The notes: a model not told the origin generated them from the letters alone. DNA of 35,235 nucleotides from an uncultured Blautia sp. (GCA_900540785.1 UQHF01000038.1:1-35235), one strand, 5' to 3'; positions 7,174-14,973 are shown, counted from the first letter of the stretch. Numbers and translations: made by a program.

Positions 7174-8162
7174 TTTCGGTTATCATACCATGTTATTATT
7201 CAGAAAAAACCATAGGAAAAGTAGTAGAGCTCGTCATGGAGGAATTTGAGAAAAATGAGGGTTATGAATGCGAATTTGTCCTTGTAAACGACGGCTCAAA
7301 GGATGGAACGTTTGCAGAAATCCGGCGTCTCGGTGAAAAATATCCCAATGTGTGCGGCGTAAATCTCATGCGGAATTTCGGACAGCACAACGCTTTGATG
7401 GCGGGTTTTCAGTACACAAAGGGAGATTATGTTCTGGGAATGGATGACGATATGCAGACCCACCCTTCCCAGATTTTTAAACTTATCCATAAAATGGAGG
7501 AAGGGTATGATGTGGTGTACGGCGTCTATCCGGTAAAGAAAAATTCTCCGTTAAAAAATCTCACAAGTAAATTAAACGAGGTAAGCTCCAGGATTATGCT
7601 GAATCGGCCAAAAGATATTGTGTCCAGCAATTTCTGGCTGGTAACAAGGGCAGTCCGGGACGAGGTAGTCAAGTATGACAGCTTCAATCCCTATGTAGAC
7701 GGGATTTTTTACCGCATTACCCACAATATTGGAAATGTGCCAGTAGAACATCATAAAAGAGAATGCGGAACCTCAGGGTATACGTTTCGAAAGCTTTTAA
7801 ATCTCTGGCTGGCATACTGGAATTTTTCGGTAATCCCTCTTCGGGTTTCCTTTTTTATGGGGATATTTTCCGCAATGGCAGGAGTGATTATTGCTCTGAT
7901 TGTAATTATTAATAAAATTCTTCACCCTTCTGTGCCTGTGGGCTGGTCTTCTACCTTATGCGTGATGGTTGTGTTCTTCGGAGTGGTTCTCATGGTCCTC
8001 GGCGTTGTGGGAGAGTACCTTGGAAAAATCATTATGATTTTAAATAACACGCCGCAGTATATTGTAAGAGAAACCATAAATGCAGCAGACAAAAATAGTG
8101 CGAGTTCTATAGTCCGTGAGATTGTGGGAAGACAGGCAGAAGAGAAGGTTGAGAAAAAATGA
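7167..8162 (+). CDS. GT2 glycosyltransferase, ArnC/GtrB/DPM1-like
   Basis: A 331-residue glycosyltransferase. The N-terminal GT-A domain (about residues 1-215) begins SVIIPCYYSEKTI, has LVNDGSKDGT for nucleotide binding and a DxD-type motif MDDDMQ (92-97). Two membrane segments follow (about 228-250 and 262-285) with EYLGKI after the second, the layout of enzymes that transfer a sugar from a nucleotide donor to undecaprenyl or dolichyl phosphate. The start overlaps the PLP gene by 7 nt and the end overlaps the ATP-grasp gene in an ATGA. The expected product is a lipid-linked monosaccharide on the cytoplasmic face, which would need a flippase; two half-size EamA proteins follow. The sugar is unknown. 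Confidence 0.88.
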   Translation: MLVSVIIPCYYSEKTIGKVVELVMEEFEKNEGYECEFVLVNDGSKDGTFAEIRRLGEKYPNVCGVNLMRNFGQHNALMAGFQYTKGDYVLGMDDDMQTHPSQIFKLIHKMEEGYDVVYGVYPVKKNSPLKNLTSKLNEVSSRIMLNRPKDIVSSNFWLVTRAVRDEVVKYDSFNPYVDGIFYRITHNIGNVPVEHHKRECGTSGYTFRKLLNLWLAYWNFSVIPLRVSFFMGIFSAMAGVIIALIVIINKILHPSVPVGWSSTLCVMVVFFGVVLMVLGVVGEYLGKIIMILNNTPQYIVRETINAADKNSASSIVREIVGRQAEEKVEKK

Positions 8163-9370
8163 AAAAAATCATGATTCTTGGAGCAGGGATTTATCAGGTT
8201 CCTTTGATCCAGGCTGCAAAGGAGATGGGGCTTACTGTGATTGTGGCAAGCATCAAAGGAGATTATCCGGGGTTTGCTCTTGCGGATAAGGTATATTACA
8301 TTAACACAACAGACAGAGAAGCGATTTTAAAAGCGGCGGTTTCGGAAAAAATAGATGGTATCTGCACCACAGGAACAGATGTGGCAGTTTCTTCTATCGG
8401 ATATGTATGCGAACAAATGGGACTCTCCGGAATTTCCAAAGAAGCAGCGGACCTTGTGACAGACAAGGCAAAGATGAAGGAGGCGTTTCAAAAAGGCGGC
8501 GTGTCCGCTTCCCGTTTCAGAAAGGCTTTTTCCTGTGAGGAAGCGAAAAATGCGGCAGAAGAGATTGGATTTCCTGTTGTCATAAAGTGCGTAGACAGCT
8601 CCGGAAGCCGGGGGATTACCCTTGTAAAAGAAGAGGGGGAAGTTCTTAGGGCAGCAGAGCAGGCATTTTCCTGTTCCCAAAAAGATTACATTCTTGTGGA
8701 GGAGGCGCTTTACGGTACAGAAATCGGAGTGGATGGAGCCGTTCAGGACGGACGCCTTGTTTTTCTTGCTCCTCACGATAAGTTTGTGTATAAAAGTGAG
8801 AAAATTACAATTCCGGCAGGACACAGTTTTCCGTACAGTGGGAGCAAAGCAGCAGAAAAGGAGATTCGCCGTCAGATGGAACTAGCGGTAAAGGCATTGG
8901 GACTTGAAAACTGCTTTTTTAACGCAGATGTATTTGTAAAAGGAGCGGAAGTTTCTGTGATCGAGATTGGCGGAAGAACAGGAGCCACCTGTATTCCGGA
9001 GCTTATCTCCATGTATTATGGCTTTGATTTTTATAAAAAAATCCTGGAAAGTGCAATGGGAGACAGACCGGAGTTTCCGGAAATACAAAAAAAGTGTCCC
9101 TGCATGGCAAGACTTCTTATGAGCCCCAAAGACGGAGTGATCACATCTGTTGATGAAGAAAAGCTGAAAAGCCTGAGAGAGAATGGAGCGTTTATAGCAC
9201 TTGATTTTCCTGTAGGACATGCAGTGGAAAAAATGGAAAACGGCACAAATCGTCTTGGACATTTTGTGGCAGAGGCGGAAAATATACAGGAATTTGAACG
9301 GCTTCTTTGGAAGGCGTACAGCGCCATTTTTGTAGACGGAGTTTCACTGGAGGAATTATGGAACGAATAA
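8159..9370 (+). CDS. ATP-grasp carboxylate-amine ligase-like protein
   Basis: A 403-residue protein with the carbamoyl-phosphate-synthase-like ATP-grasp layout. The pre-ATP-grasp Rossmann domain is at about residues 1-100 (KKIMILGAGIYQVPLIQAA). The ATP-grasp core covers about 101-300 with FPVVIK (138-143), a glycine-rich loop SSGSRGI, the adenine-binding EEALYGTEIGVDG and the Mg2+ site VIEIGGRTGA (268-277). Such enzymes join a carboxylate to an amine through an acyl phosphate. No purine or arginine biosynthesis genes are nearby, so housekeeping PurK/PurT/CarB roles are unlikely. Both ends overlap neighbours (GT2 upstream, EamA downstream), so it belongs to the envelope cassette. I infer that it attaches an amino acid or similar acid to an amino group on the sugar or its precursor. 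Confidence 0.85.
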   Translation: MKKIMILGAGIYQVPLIQAAKEMGLTVIVASIKGDYPGFALADKVYYINTTDREAILKAAVSEKIDGICTTGTDVAVSSIGYVCEQMGLSGISKEAADLVTDKAKMKEAFQKGGVSASRFRKAFSCEEAKNAAEEIGFPVVIKCVDSSGSRGITLVKEEGEVLRAAEQAFSCSQKDYILVEEALYGTEIGVDGAVQDGRLVFLAPHDKFVYKSEKITIPAGHSFPYSGSKAAEKEIRRQMELAVKALGLENCFFNADVFVKGAEVSVIEIGGRTGATCIPELISMYYGFDFYKKILESAMGDRPEFPEIQKKCPCMARLLMSPKDGVITSVDEEKLKSLRENGAFIALDFPVGHAVEKMENGTNRLGHFVAEAENIQEFERLLWKAYSAIFVDGVSLEELWNE

Positions 9371-9741
9371 AAGATTATCTTTTTCTGCATTTAAGTGTGA
9401 TGATGTTTTCTTTTACAAGCGTATTTTCAAAGCTTGCATCAAGGGAATTAAATGCGGGAGGTCTGAAAAATCCAATGCTTTATGTATTTGGATTTCTGAT
9501 GTTTTTTGTATGCTTTTTGTATGCTTTCTGCTGGCAGAAGATCATCAAAAAATTTGATCTGAACATCGGATATGCAAACAGAAGCGTGTATCTTTTGTGG
9601 AGCCAGTTATGGGCAGTTATGATTTTTGGAGAGCAGTTAAGCGGAAAAAATATAATCGGTCTCATGATCGTAATGGCAGGCGTTGTGGTTGTGTCATTGA
9701 GTGCGCCAAAGGAGATGGAAAAGGGAGGTGAGCGGTCATGA
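9358..9741 (+). CDS. Half-size EamA/DMT membrane protein, first of a pair
   Basis: A 127-residue protein with about four membrane segments, half the size of a full EamA transporter, like the SMR or ArnE/ArnF type. The last helix carries IIGLMIVMAGVVVV, the usual EamA ending. I start it at the ATG at 9358 because GGAGG lies just upstream, inside the end of the ATP-grasp gene. An in-frame ATG at 9307 would add residues wholly inside that gene. The stop overlaps the next gene's ATG by 4 nt, suggesting a heterodimer made in equal amounts. By analogy with ArnE/ArnF it may flip the lipid-linked sugar made by the upstream GT2 enzyme. Confidence 0.82.
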   Translation: MERIKDYLFLHLSVMMFSFTSVFSKLASRELNAGGLKNPMLYVFGFLMFFVCFLYAFCWQKIIKKFDLNIGYANRSVYLLWSQLWAVMIFGEQLSGKNIIGLMIVMAGVVVVSLSAPKEMEKGGERS

Positions 9742-10073
9742 ATCCATACTTGCTTCTTATGTTTGGAGCAACTTTTTTTACAGCTATCTCCCAGGTATTA
9801 TTAAAGCAGAGTGCGGAAAAAGAGCATAAAAGCTGGATTTTTGAGTACCTGAACTGGCGGGTGATCACGGCATACGGAATTTCTTTTTCTGTTCTTCTTT
9901 TAAACACCTATGCTTACACAAAGGTGGATATGAAGTACGGAGCAGTCATTGATACATTCAGTTATGTATTTGTGATGGTGCTGTCGTATTTTATTTTAAA
10001 AGAAAAATTTACAAAAGGTCAGTTGATTGGAAATCTTATGATCATCACAGGAGTGATGGTATATACCCTGTAA
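9738..10073 (+). CDS. Half-size EamA/DMT membrane protein, second of a pair
   Basis: A 111-residue protein with about four membrane segments (starting YLLLMFGATFFTAISQVLLK; ending LIGNLMIITGVMVY). SQVLLK in helix 1 and YVFVMVLSYFILKEKFT before helix 4 are typical of small DMT-family subunits. The ATG overlaps the TGA of the first EamA gene, so the two are translationally coupled and likely form an antiparallel or heterodimeric transporter like ArnE/ArnF. It is the last gene of the cassette; a terminator follows about 75 bp downstream. Confidence 0.82.
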   Translation: MNPYLLLMFGATFFTAISQVLLKQSAEKEHKSWIFEYLNWRVITAYGISFSVLLLNTYAYTKVDMKYGAVIDTFSYVFVMVLSYFILKEKFTKGQLIGNLMIITGVMVYTL

Positions 10074-10146
10074 GAATGCTTTGCAGGGATACGGTCAGTG
10101 TATGGGTAATATGAATGCCTGTGTCAGTATTCAACAGGCGCATAAA

Positions 10147-10192
10147 GGAAACAAGCCCCTCAGAAATGGAAGGACTTGTTTCTTTTTATTTT
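10147..10192 (+). terminator. Intrinsic terminator ending the uvrB/envelope operon
   Basis: A stem of AAACAAGCCCCTC (10149-10161) with GAAGGACTTGTTT (about 10169-10181, two G-U pairs) is followed by CTTTTTATTTT. It ends the + strand operon just before the oppositely oriented amidohydrolase gene. Read the other way its T tract is weaker. Confidence 0.85.
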
Positions 10193-10206
10193 AGTCATTG
10201 AAAATT

Positions 10207-11559
10207 TTAAAGCATCGGGAAGCGGTCCGGAAGGCGGATGCCGCCGCGTTTACAGATTGCTTCTGCGTGTTCTCTTCCCTCACGGAGAATGGCTTCCTCA
10301 TCAATGGAGAGAAGGACGCGGTTTTTCATAAGCCATCGTCCGTTGCACATGGTACATTCAATGTTTGTGCTGTGCATGGAGGTTACAAGGTTCGCAATAG
10401 GGTCATGAACAGGGAGCATATCCGGGCTGTTGTTTGGATTGATAATAATAAGGTCAGCCTTTTTGCCAGGTTCCAGACTTCCGTAAAGGTCTTCTTCTCC
10501 AACTGCTCTTGCCCCGTTGATCGTTGCCATAGCAAGGATTTCCTCTGCTTTTACAACGTCAGGTTCAAGGCGCCAGCCTTTGTGGATCAGAGAAGTTACC
10601 CACATTTCATCTACCATGTTCATTCTGTTGTTTGTAGGCGTTCCGTCTGTTCCGAGGGCTACGCAGACGCCCTCCCGGAGCATACGCGGGATTTTGGCAA
10701 AGCCGAGAACGCGCATGGCAGACGCCGGATTGTGGGAAACCTTTACATCGTGATCGCGGAACATTTCCACTTCCTCATTGGAAAGCCAGACGGCATGGGC
10801 AGCGATAATGTTTTTATCCAGGAATCCCAGATTATTTAAGTGTGTGACAGTAGTTGCGCCTCTTGTTTCTTTTGCGTAATCTACTTCTGCCTTTGCCTCT
10901 GCAATGTGCATATGTACGCCTACGCCGTATTTATCGGCAAGTTCCTTTGTGCGGAGAAGAAGCTCGTCTGTTGCATTGAAGATGGTACGGATACCGAACC
11001 ACACTTTTACCCGGCCGTCTGCTGTGTTGTGGAATTTTTTTAAATCTTCCTCCTGAATGGCAAGTTCTTCGTCTGTTGTGTGCTGCCAGGATTTGGGAAG
11101 CCCCTCTCCGCAGTCCATAACAGATTTTGCAAGCTTTCCGCGGATTCCTGCCTGAGAAATGGCTTTTGCCATACCGGAAACAAACTGCCCGCCCGGCTCT
11201 GCAATGGAGGTGCAGCCTGCCTTAATCTGCTCTGCACAGAAAAGAAGAGTGGAAATATAGGAATCTTCCTCTGTCATATTGCTCTCATATGGCCAGATAC
11301 GGTCATGAAGCCAGGTAAGAAGAGGAACATCATCGGCAAGGCCTCTTGCAAGCTGCTGGGAAGTATGAGTGTGGGTGTTGACAAAGGAGGGCATAATGGT
11401 TTTTCCCTCACAGTCCATAATCTCATCACAGTCTTCAGGAATGGGAAAGTGTCCGATATTAATAATTTTGTCGTCTTCGATAAGAACATTGCCTTTTTTG
11501 TATACTTCCCGTTTTTCGTTCATGGTAATTACCATAGCGTTTTTTAAAAGTATTTTCAT
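10207..11559 (-). CDS. Amidohydrolase, 5'-methylthioadenosine/S-adenosylhomocysteine deaminase-like
   Basis: A 450-residue metal-dependent hydrolase of the ATZ/TRZ (MTA/SAH deaminase, guanine deaminase) group. It has an N-terminal beta-sandwich (residues 1-55), then FVNTHTHTSQ with metal ligands His63 and His65, HMHIAEAKAE in the middle, AHAVWLSNEE and ALGTDGTPTNN carrying the later His and the catalytic Asp, and a C-terminal beta-sandwich segment (LEPGKKADLIIIN). WLHDRIWPYES is typical of MTA/SAH deaminases. AGGAGAT precedes the ATG on the minus strand. Together with the second amidohydrolase at 22322 and the nucleoside phosphorylases, it points to deamination of adenosine-type compounds. 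The exact base is not certain. Confidence 0.88.
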   Translation of the reverse strand: MKILLKNAMVITMNEKREVYKKGNVLIEDDKIINIGHFPIPEDCDEIMDCEGKTIMPSFVNTHTHTSQQLARGLADDVPLLTWLHDRIWPYESNMTEEDSYISTLLFCAEQIKAGCTSIAEPGGQFVSGMAKAISQAGIRGKLAKSVMDCGEGLPKSWQHTTDEELAIQEEDLKKFHNTADGRVKVWFGIRTIFNATDELLLRTKELADKYGVGVHMHIAEAKAEVDYAKETRGATTVTHLNNLGFLDKNIIAAHAVWLSNEEVEMFRDHDVKVSHNPASAMRVLGFAKIPRMLREGVCVALGTDGTPTNNRMNMVDEMWVTSLIHKGWRLEPDVVKAEEILAMATINGARAVGEEDLYGSLEPGKKADLIIINPNNSPDMLPVHDPIANLVTSMHSTNIECTMCNGRWLMKNRVLLSIDEEAILREGREHAEAICKRGGIRLPDRFPML

Positions 11560-11632
11560 AGACTCATCTCCTGTAATCTTGTAATTTTCTGAAAGTTACT
11601 CTAAGTATATCGAAAAAACTACAACTTGTCAC

Positions 11633-11661
11633 TTGTGAAAAATGTACAAATCCGTTATACT
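11633..11661 (+). promoter_or_regulatory. Sigma-A promoter for the reductase/udp unit
   Basis: -35 TTGTGA at 11633-11638, a 17-bp spacer, and -10 TATACT at 11656-11661. The start codon of the flavodoxin-fold gene follows at 11699. The amidohydrolase diverges from the same 139-bp interval. Confidence 0.75.
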
Positions 11662-11698
11662 GAAAAGAAAGAAGAAACGTTAGAAAAAGGAAAAAACA

Positions 11699-12361
11699 AT
11701 GAAGAAAATACTGATAATTGACTCCTGTGTGCGAAGAGAAGAATCCCGCACAAAACAAATGCTTGATAAAGCGGTGGAAACGTTAAAAAGCCGGCATGAA
11801 GACTGGACATTTGAGACGCTGACCCTTATGGATATGGATTTAAAATACTGGAATACAGAAAGTCTGAAAGTCCGTGACCGTCTTCTTTTAAACGGACAGC
11901 ACGATGCGCCGCAGTTTCGTCTGGGAAATCAGTTTCGTGAGGCGGATGGAATTGTAATCGCAGCGCCATTTTGGGATTTAAGTGTTCCTGCCATGTTAAA
12001 AGTTTATATTGAAAATATTTCAGCAGACGGGATTACGTTTTCCACATCAGAAGAGGGACTTACCGGAATCTGTAAATTCCAGTGGATGCTGTTTCTTACA
12101 ACGCGGGGCGGTATTTGGGAAGGCTCTGATATGGAAATGGGAAGTCCTTATATGGAAGCACTTTCCAGATTTTTCGGGCATGGAAAGTATTATTGCGTGG
12201 CTGCAGACGGTATGGATATTGCGGAGCTGGATACAGAGGCGATTATGGAAAAAGCGTTGGAAGAGGTAGAAAAAATATGTCTTTCTCTGAAGATGGAAGA
12301 GATAGAGAAGCAGGAAACACAGGAAATAGAAAATGCAATAAAAAGTGATATAGCATTATAA
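11699..12361 (+). CDS. Flavodoxin-fold NAD(P)H-dependent oxidoreductase (AzoR/quinone reductase-like)
   Basis: A 220-residue FMN-type reductase. It begins MKKILIIDSCVRREESRT, a first strand and loop that would hold the FMN phosphate. APFWDLSVPAMLKVYIENI (about residues 89-107) is the second flavin-binding region typical of AzoR/NQO proteins, and LFLTTRGG (about 131-138) is in the position of the third. The family reduces quinones, azo compounds or flavins with two electrons from NAD(P)H. The last 30 residues are a charged helix rich in Glu and Lys and look non-catalytic. The uridine phosphorylase gene follows after 23 bp, so they are probably co-transcribed, though no metabolic link is obvious. 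Confidence 0.82.
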   Translation: MKKILIIDSCVRREESRTKQMLDKAVETLKSRHEDWTFETLTLMDMDLKYWNTESLKVRDRLLLNGQHDAPQFRLGNQFREADGIVIAAPFWDLSVPAMLKVYIENISADGITFSTSEEGLTGICKFQWMLFLTTRGGIWEGSDMEMGSPYMEALSRFFGHGKYYCVAADGMDIAELDTEAIMEKALEEVEKICLSLKMEEIEKQETQEIENAIKSDIAL

Positions 12362-12384
12362 AACAAGAAAGAGAGGATTTTACT

Positions 12385-13164
12385 ATGGTTTATTCAAATG
12401 ACGGAAGATTGTATCATATTCATGTAGCACCCGGAGAAGTTGGGAAATATGTGATCCTGCCGGGAGATCCGAAACGCTGCGCTGCAATAGCAAAGTATTT
12501 TGATGACCCGGTACTTGTCGCAGACAACCGGGAGTATGTAACGTACACCGGATACCTGGATGGAGAAAAGGTAAGCGTAACCTCCACAGGAATCGGCGGA
12601 CCTTCTGCTTCCATTGCAATGGAAGAACTGGTACAGTGCGGTGCGGATACGTTTGTGCGCGTGGGAACATGCGGAGGCATGGATATTAAAGTAAAAGGCG
12701 GAGATATTATTGTTGCAACAGGCGCAGTGCGCATGGAGGGAACAAGTAAAGAGTACGCGCCTATTGAATTTCCGGCAGTTGCCAATCTGGACGTGGTAAA
12801 TGCGCTTGTAGGTTCTGCAAAGGATCTTGGCGTGGCGTATCACACAGGCGTTGTAGAGTGTAAGGATTCTTTCTATGGCCAGCATGAGCCGGAGACAAAA
12901 CCGGTTGGATATGAGCTGTTAAATAAATGGGAAGCATGGCTTCGTCTCGGCTGCCTTGCATCAGAGATGGAATCCGCGGCTCTTTTTACAGTGGCTAGCT
13001 ATTTAAGAGTACGCTGCGGTTCTGCTTTTCTGGCAGTGGGAAATCAGGAACGTGCAAAAAAGGGTCTTGATAATCCGCAGGCACACGATACCGATATGGC
13101 AGTCCGTGTGGGAATCGGCGCGCTTCGCCGTCTGATCGCACAGGACAGAGAAGAAAATAAATAA
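12385..13164 (+). CDS. udp: Uridine phosphorylase
   Basis: A 259-residue nucleoside phosphorylase of the NP-I family, which splits uridine with phosphate into uracil and ribose 1-phosphate. Visible features are VILPGDPKRC for phosphate binding (about residues 23-32), STGIGGPSA, FVRVGTCGGM (about 90-99) and ASEMESAALF (about 192-201) with the Met-Glu pair that holds ribose. Length and hexamer-type motifs match Udp rather than DeoD, and a separate DeoD-like gene is at 23660. GAAAGAGAGG precedes the ATG. It is followed by a long inverted repeat and a Crp/Fnr regulator. Some enzymes of this clade also accept other pyrimidine nucleosides. Confidence 0.88.
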   Translation: MVYSNDGRLYHIHVAPGEVGKYVILPGDPKRCAAIAKYFDDPVLVADNREYVTYTGYLDGEKVSVTSTGIGGPSASIAMEELVQCGADTFVRVGTCGGMDIKVKGGDIIVATGAVRMEGTSKEYAPIEFPAVANLDVVNALVGSAKDLGVAYHTGVVECKDSFYGQHEPETKPVGYELLNKWEAWLRLGCLASEMESAALFTVASYLRVRCGSAFLAVGNQERAKKGLDNPQAHDTDMAVRVGIGALRRLIAQDREENK

Positions 13165-13179
13165 AAAGAAATAAAACAA

Positions 13180-13272
13180 AAAAATCGGACATATGAAAAA
13201 TGCACAATTTTTTCTGCAAAATTCTATGAAAAACGTGGAAAAATAAAATAAACAGACATATGTCCGATTTTT
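13180..13272 (+). terminator. Perfect 16-bp inverted repeat with 61-nt loop after udp
   Basis: AAAAATCGGACATATG at 13180-13195 is exactly complementary to CATATGTCCGATTTTT at 13257-13272. The right arm runs into TATTTTG, so folded RNA would end in a U-rich tail and could terminate the reductase/udp transcript. The long loop is unusual. The right half also contains the self-complementary GACATATGTC (13255-13264), which could be a protein site. Confidence 0.6.
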
Positions 13273-13350
13273 ATTTTGTGAATCTGGTTATATTAATGAC
13301 GAAGCAACAATCGACAAAATTAGAAATGGACATCAGCGGGAAGTGGCAAA

Positions 13351-14031
13351 ATGCAGAAAAAAGAGGAAAAAATCAGAGAATATCTGAAACGGTTGAATAT
13401 GACGGAGGTATTCACCTGTCTGGATGAGAAAGACATAGCAGGCTTAAGTCTTGTAAATTATAAAAAAGGTGAGTATCTTTTTCACACGGGAGATAAAATA
13501 GAGGCTGTCTTTTTTCTCCTGAAAGGAAAATGCAGAATATCCAACAGCACAAGCGAGGGAAAAGAAATCGCCATTGATTTCGATATTCCAAGCGGAAGAA
13601 TGATTGGAGAGATGGAGCTGGCATCAGGAATTGATTTTTTTCACAGCGTAGCTGCGGCATCGGATTCCATAGTTTTAAGGATTCCCCTTGAGATAGCAGA
13701 AAAAAAGCTGATGAAGGATCCGGCTTTTTTAAGATATATCTGTCGCCAGCTTGCATGGGAGCTGACAGAAAGCGGAAGAGAACGGGTCCGTGTGGGACTT
13801 TATGATGCAAGAGAGCGGGTGGCAAGATGTCTTTATGGCTGGGCAATGCGTACAAGAGAACCAAGTTTTACGATTTCCTGCCGCCAGACAGCTCTGGAAT
13901 GCGCCATATCGGAACGCCATTTAAACAGAATATTCCACAGCATGGAAGAAGAGGGCATTATAGAAAGGTACCGGAATAAAATACGGATTCTGGACATGGA
14001 ACTGCTCCAGTCCAGAATTACGGAAGTGTGA
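13351..14031 (+). CDS. Crp/Fnr family transcriptional regulator
   Basis: A 226-residue regulator. The N-terminal cyclic-nucleotide-binding-like beta-roll covers about residues 20-130 (GEYLFHTGDKIEAVFFLLKGKCRI, then GRMIGEMELASG). A long dimer helix follows, then a winged helix at about 165-220 with CRQTALECAISERHLNRIFHSMEEEGII as the recognition element. The effector pocket lacks the Arg-Ser pair needed for cAMP, and there is no N-terminal Cys cluster for an Fe-S centre, so the signal is unknown. E. coli YeiL, a Crp-like protein next to nucleoside genes, is a possible analogue. Its stop codon abuts the stop of the convergent transporter within TGATCA. It is a candidate for binding the palindromes at 14956 and 15051. 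Confidence 0.85.
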   Translation: MQKKEEKIREYLKRLNMTEVFTCLDEKDIAGLSLVNYKKGEYLFHTGDKIEAVFFLLKGKCRISNSTSEGKEIAIDFDIPSGRMIGEMELASGIDFFHSVAAASDSIVLRIPLEIAEKKLMKDPAFLRYICRQLAWELTESGRERVRVGLYDARERVARCLYGWAMRTREPSFTISCRQTALECAISERHLNRIFHSMEEEGIIERYRNKIRILDMELLQSRITEV

Positions 14032-14475
14032 TCACGGTTCCTGTGCGGAAGCGGAAATTTTATTATCCCAGATAATTCCGCCTGCAACGAGAAGAACGCC
14101 GATAAGTTTTAACAGGCTGAAATCTTTGAACATGAAGGCATCAAAAAGGATACCGGCTGTAAGTTGTCCTACAAGGAGAAGTATGGTAGATTCCATTACT
14201 TTCAGGCGGGAAAGGGTAACCATAGAAATAAGAAACGCAATAATTCCGAATGCCCCTCCGAGGTACATCCACCAGGAAGCGTCAGAAAAAGAGTAAAAAT
14301 CAATTTGAAACTTGGAAGAAAACAAAAGCAATACAAAAGAAAGTACAGTGGCAACCACATAATTTACAAGGGAGCCGTTATAAGTACCGAGATGTTTTGT
14401 ACAGCGGTAGTTGATCATTTTGGATATGACGGTGGCACATCCGTTTACAAAAGCAAGTGTTAGCACAAAAGCCAT
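14032..14475 (-). CDS. DMT transporter YdcZ/DUF606 family, second of a pair
   Basis: A 147-residue protein with about five hydrophobic segments and the DUF606 (DMT_YdcZ) pattern: LAFVNGCATVISKMINYRC at the N-terminus, YLGGAFGIIAF in the middle, and LIGVLLVAGGII at the end. It is co-oriented with the similar gene 29 bp upstream at 14504, and DUF606 proteins commonly occur as pairs that form a heterodimeric transporter. Its TGA directly abuts the TGA of the convergent Crp/Fnr gene. The substrate is unknown; nucleoside-region context suggests a nucleobase, nucleoside or breakdown product. Confidence 0.8.
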   Translation of the reverse strand: MAFVLTLAFVNGCATVISKMINYRCTKHLGTYNGSLVNYVVATVLSFVLLLFSSKFQIDFYSFSDASWWMYLGGAFGIIAFLISMVTLSRLKVMESTILLLVGQLTAGILFDAFMFKDFSLLKLIGVLLVAGGIIWDNKISASAQEP

Positions 14476-14503
14476 GAGAAACTTCTCCTTTCTATTTAAA
14501 AAT

Positions 14504-14926
14504 TCAGGCGATATTTACAAGAATCAGTCCTGCAAGAATCATAATAAAGCAGGGAATCCTTTTTTTATTAAAAGGAATCCGTGGAACGCCGAACCAGCCA
14601 AAGTGGTCGATGACTGCAGAAATAACAAGCTGTCCTGTGACAGAGATGCAGGTCATGACGGAAACGCCAAGAGCGCCGATGCAGTAGCTGGAGCTTGCAA
14701 CAAGGAAAATTCCGAAAAAACCGGCAGAATAAAGGTACCAGGGCATTCCTGTAAGCTTCAGTTTTTCATGGACAAAAAGCTTTATGTAGAGTACAAGAAG
14801 AATACCGCCGATGGCGTGGACCATAAGACTCATGCCAAACATTCCCACACGGTCGCTGAGCATACCGTTCAGGCTTGCCATAGCAGACTGACAGGCTCCG
14901 GCAATGAGAGTAAAAAAAGCGTACAT
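14504..14926 (-). CDS. DMT transporter YdcZ/DUF606 family, first of a pair
   Basis: A 140-residue membrane protein with about five hydrophobic segments. It begins FFTLIAGACQSAMASLNGMLSDRVG, a typical DUF606 first helix and loop, and ends FIMILAGLILVNIA. AAGGAGG is spaced 7 bases before the ATG on the minus strand. It is transcribed divergently from the ADP-ribosylglycohydrolase/nucleoside importer operon across a 213-bp control region that contains a TTCTAT-N6-ATAGAT palindrome close to this gene. With the downstream gene it probably forms a two-subunit transporter. Confidence 0.8.
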   Translation of the reverse strand: MYAFFTLIAGACQSAMASLNGMLSDRVGMFGMSLMVHAIGGILLVLYIKLFVHEKLKLTGMPWYLYSAGFFGIFLVASSSYCIGALGVSVMTCISVTGQLVISAVIDHFGWFGVPRIPFNKKRIPCFIMILAGLILVNIA

Positions 14927-14955
14927 ACACGTACCTCCTTAAAGGAATTGTTCAT

Positions 14956-14973
14956 TTCTATATTGACATAGAT
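14956..14973. promoter_or_regulatory. Operator-like palindrome near the DUF606 pair
   Basis: TTCTAT-attgac-ATAGAT is an 18-bp near-perfect palindrome (one mismatch in the outer position) with a 6-bp centre. It matches the perfect palindrome at 15051-15068 in both half-sites and spacing. A 6-bp spacer between half-sites is usual for Crp/Fnr-type dimers, and such a regulator is encoded at 13351. Binding is inferred. Confidence 0.5.

Noticed and set aside
10198..10839. 213-residue + strand open frame
   Set aside because: It lies entirely opposite the well-supported amidohydrolase gene and has a composition of an antisense frame, with no family motif.
11620..11640. Fnr-type box around CTTGTCACTTGTGAA upstream of the reductase gene
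   Set aside because: The half-sites are direct, not inverted, and coincide with the -35 element.
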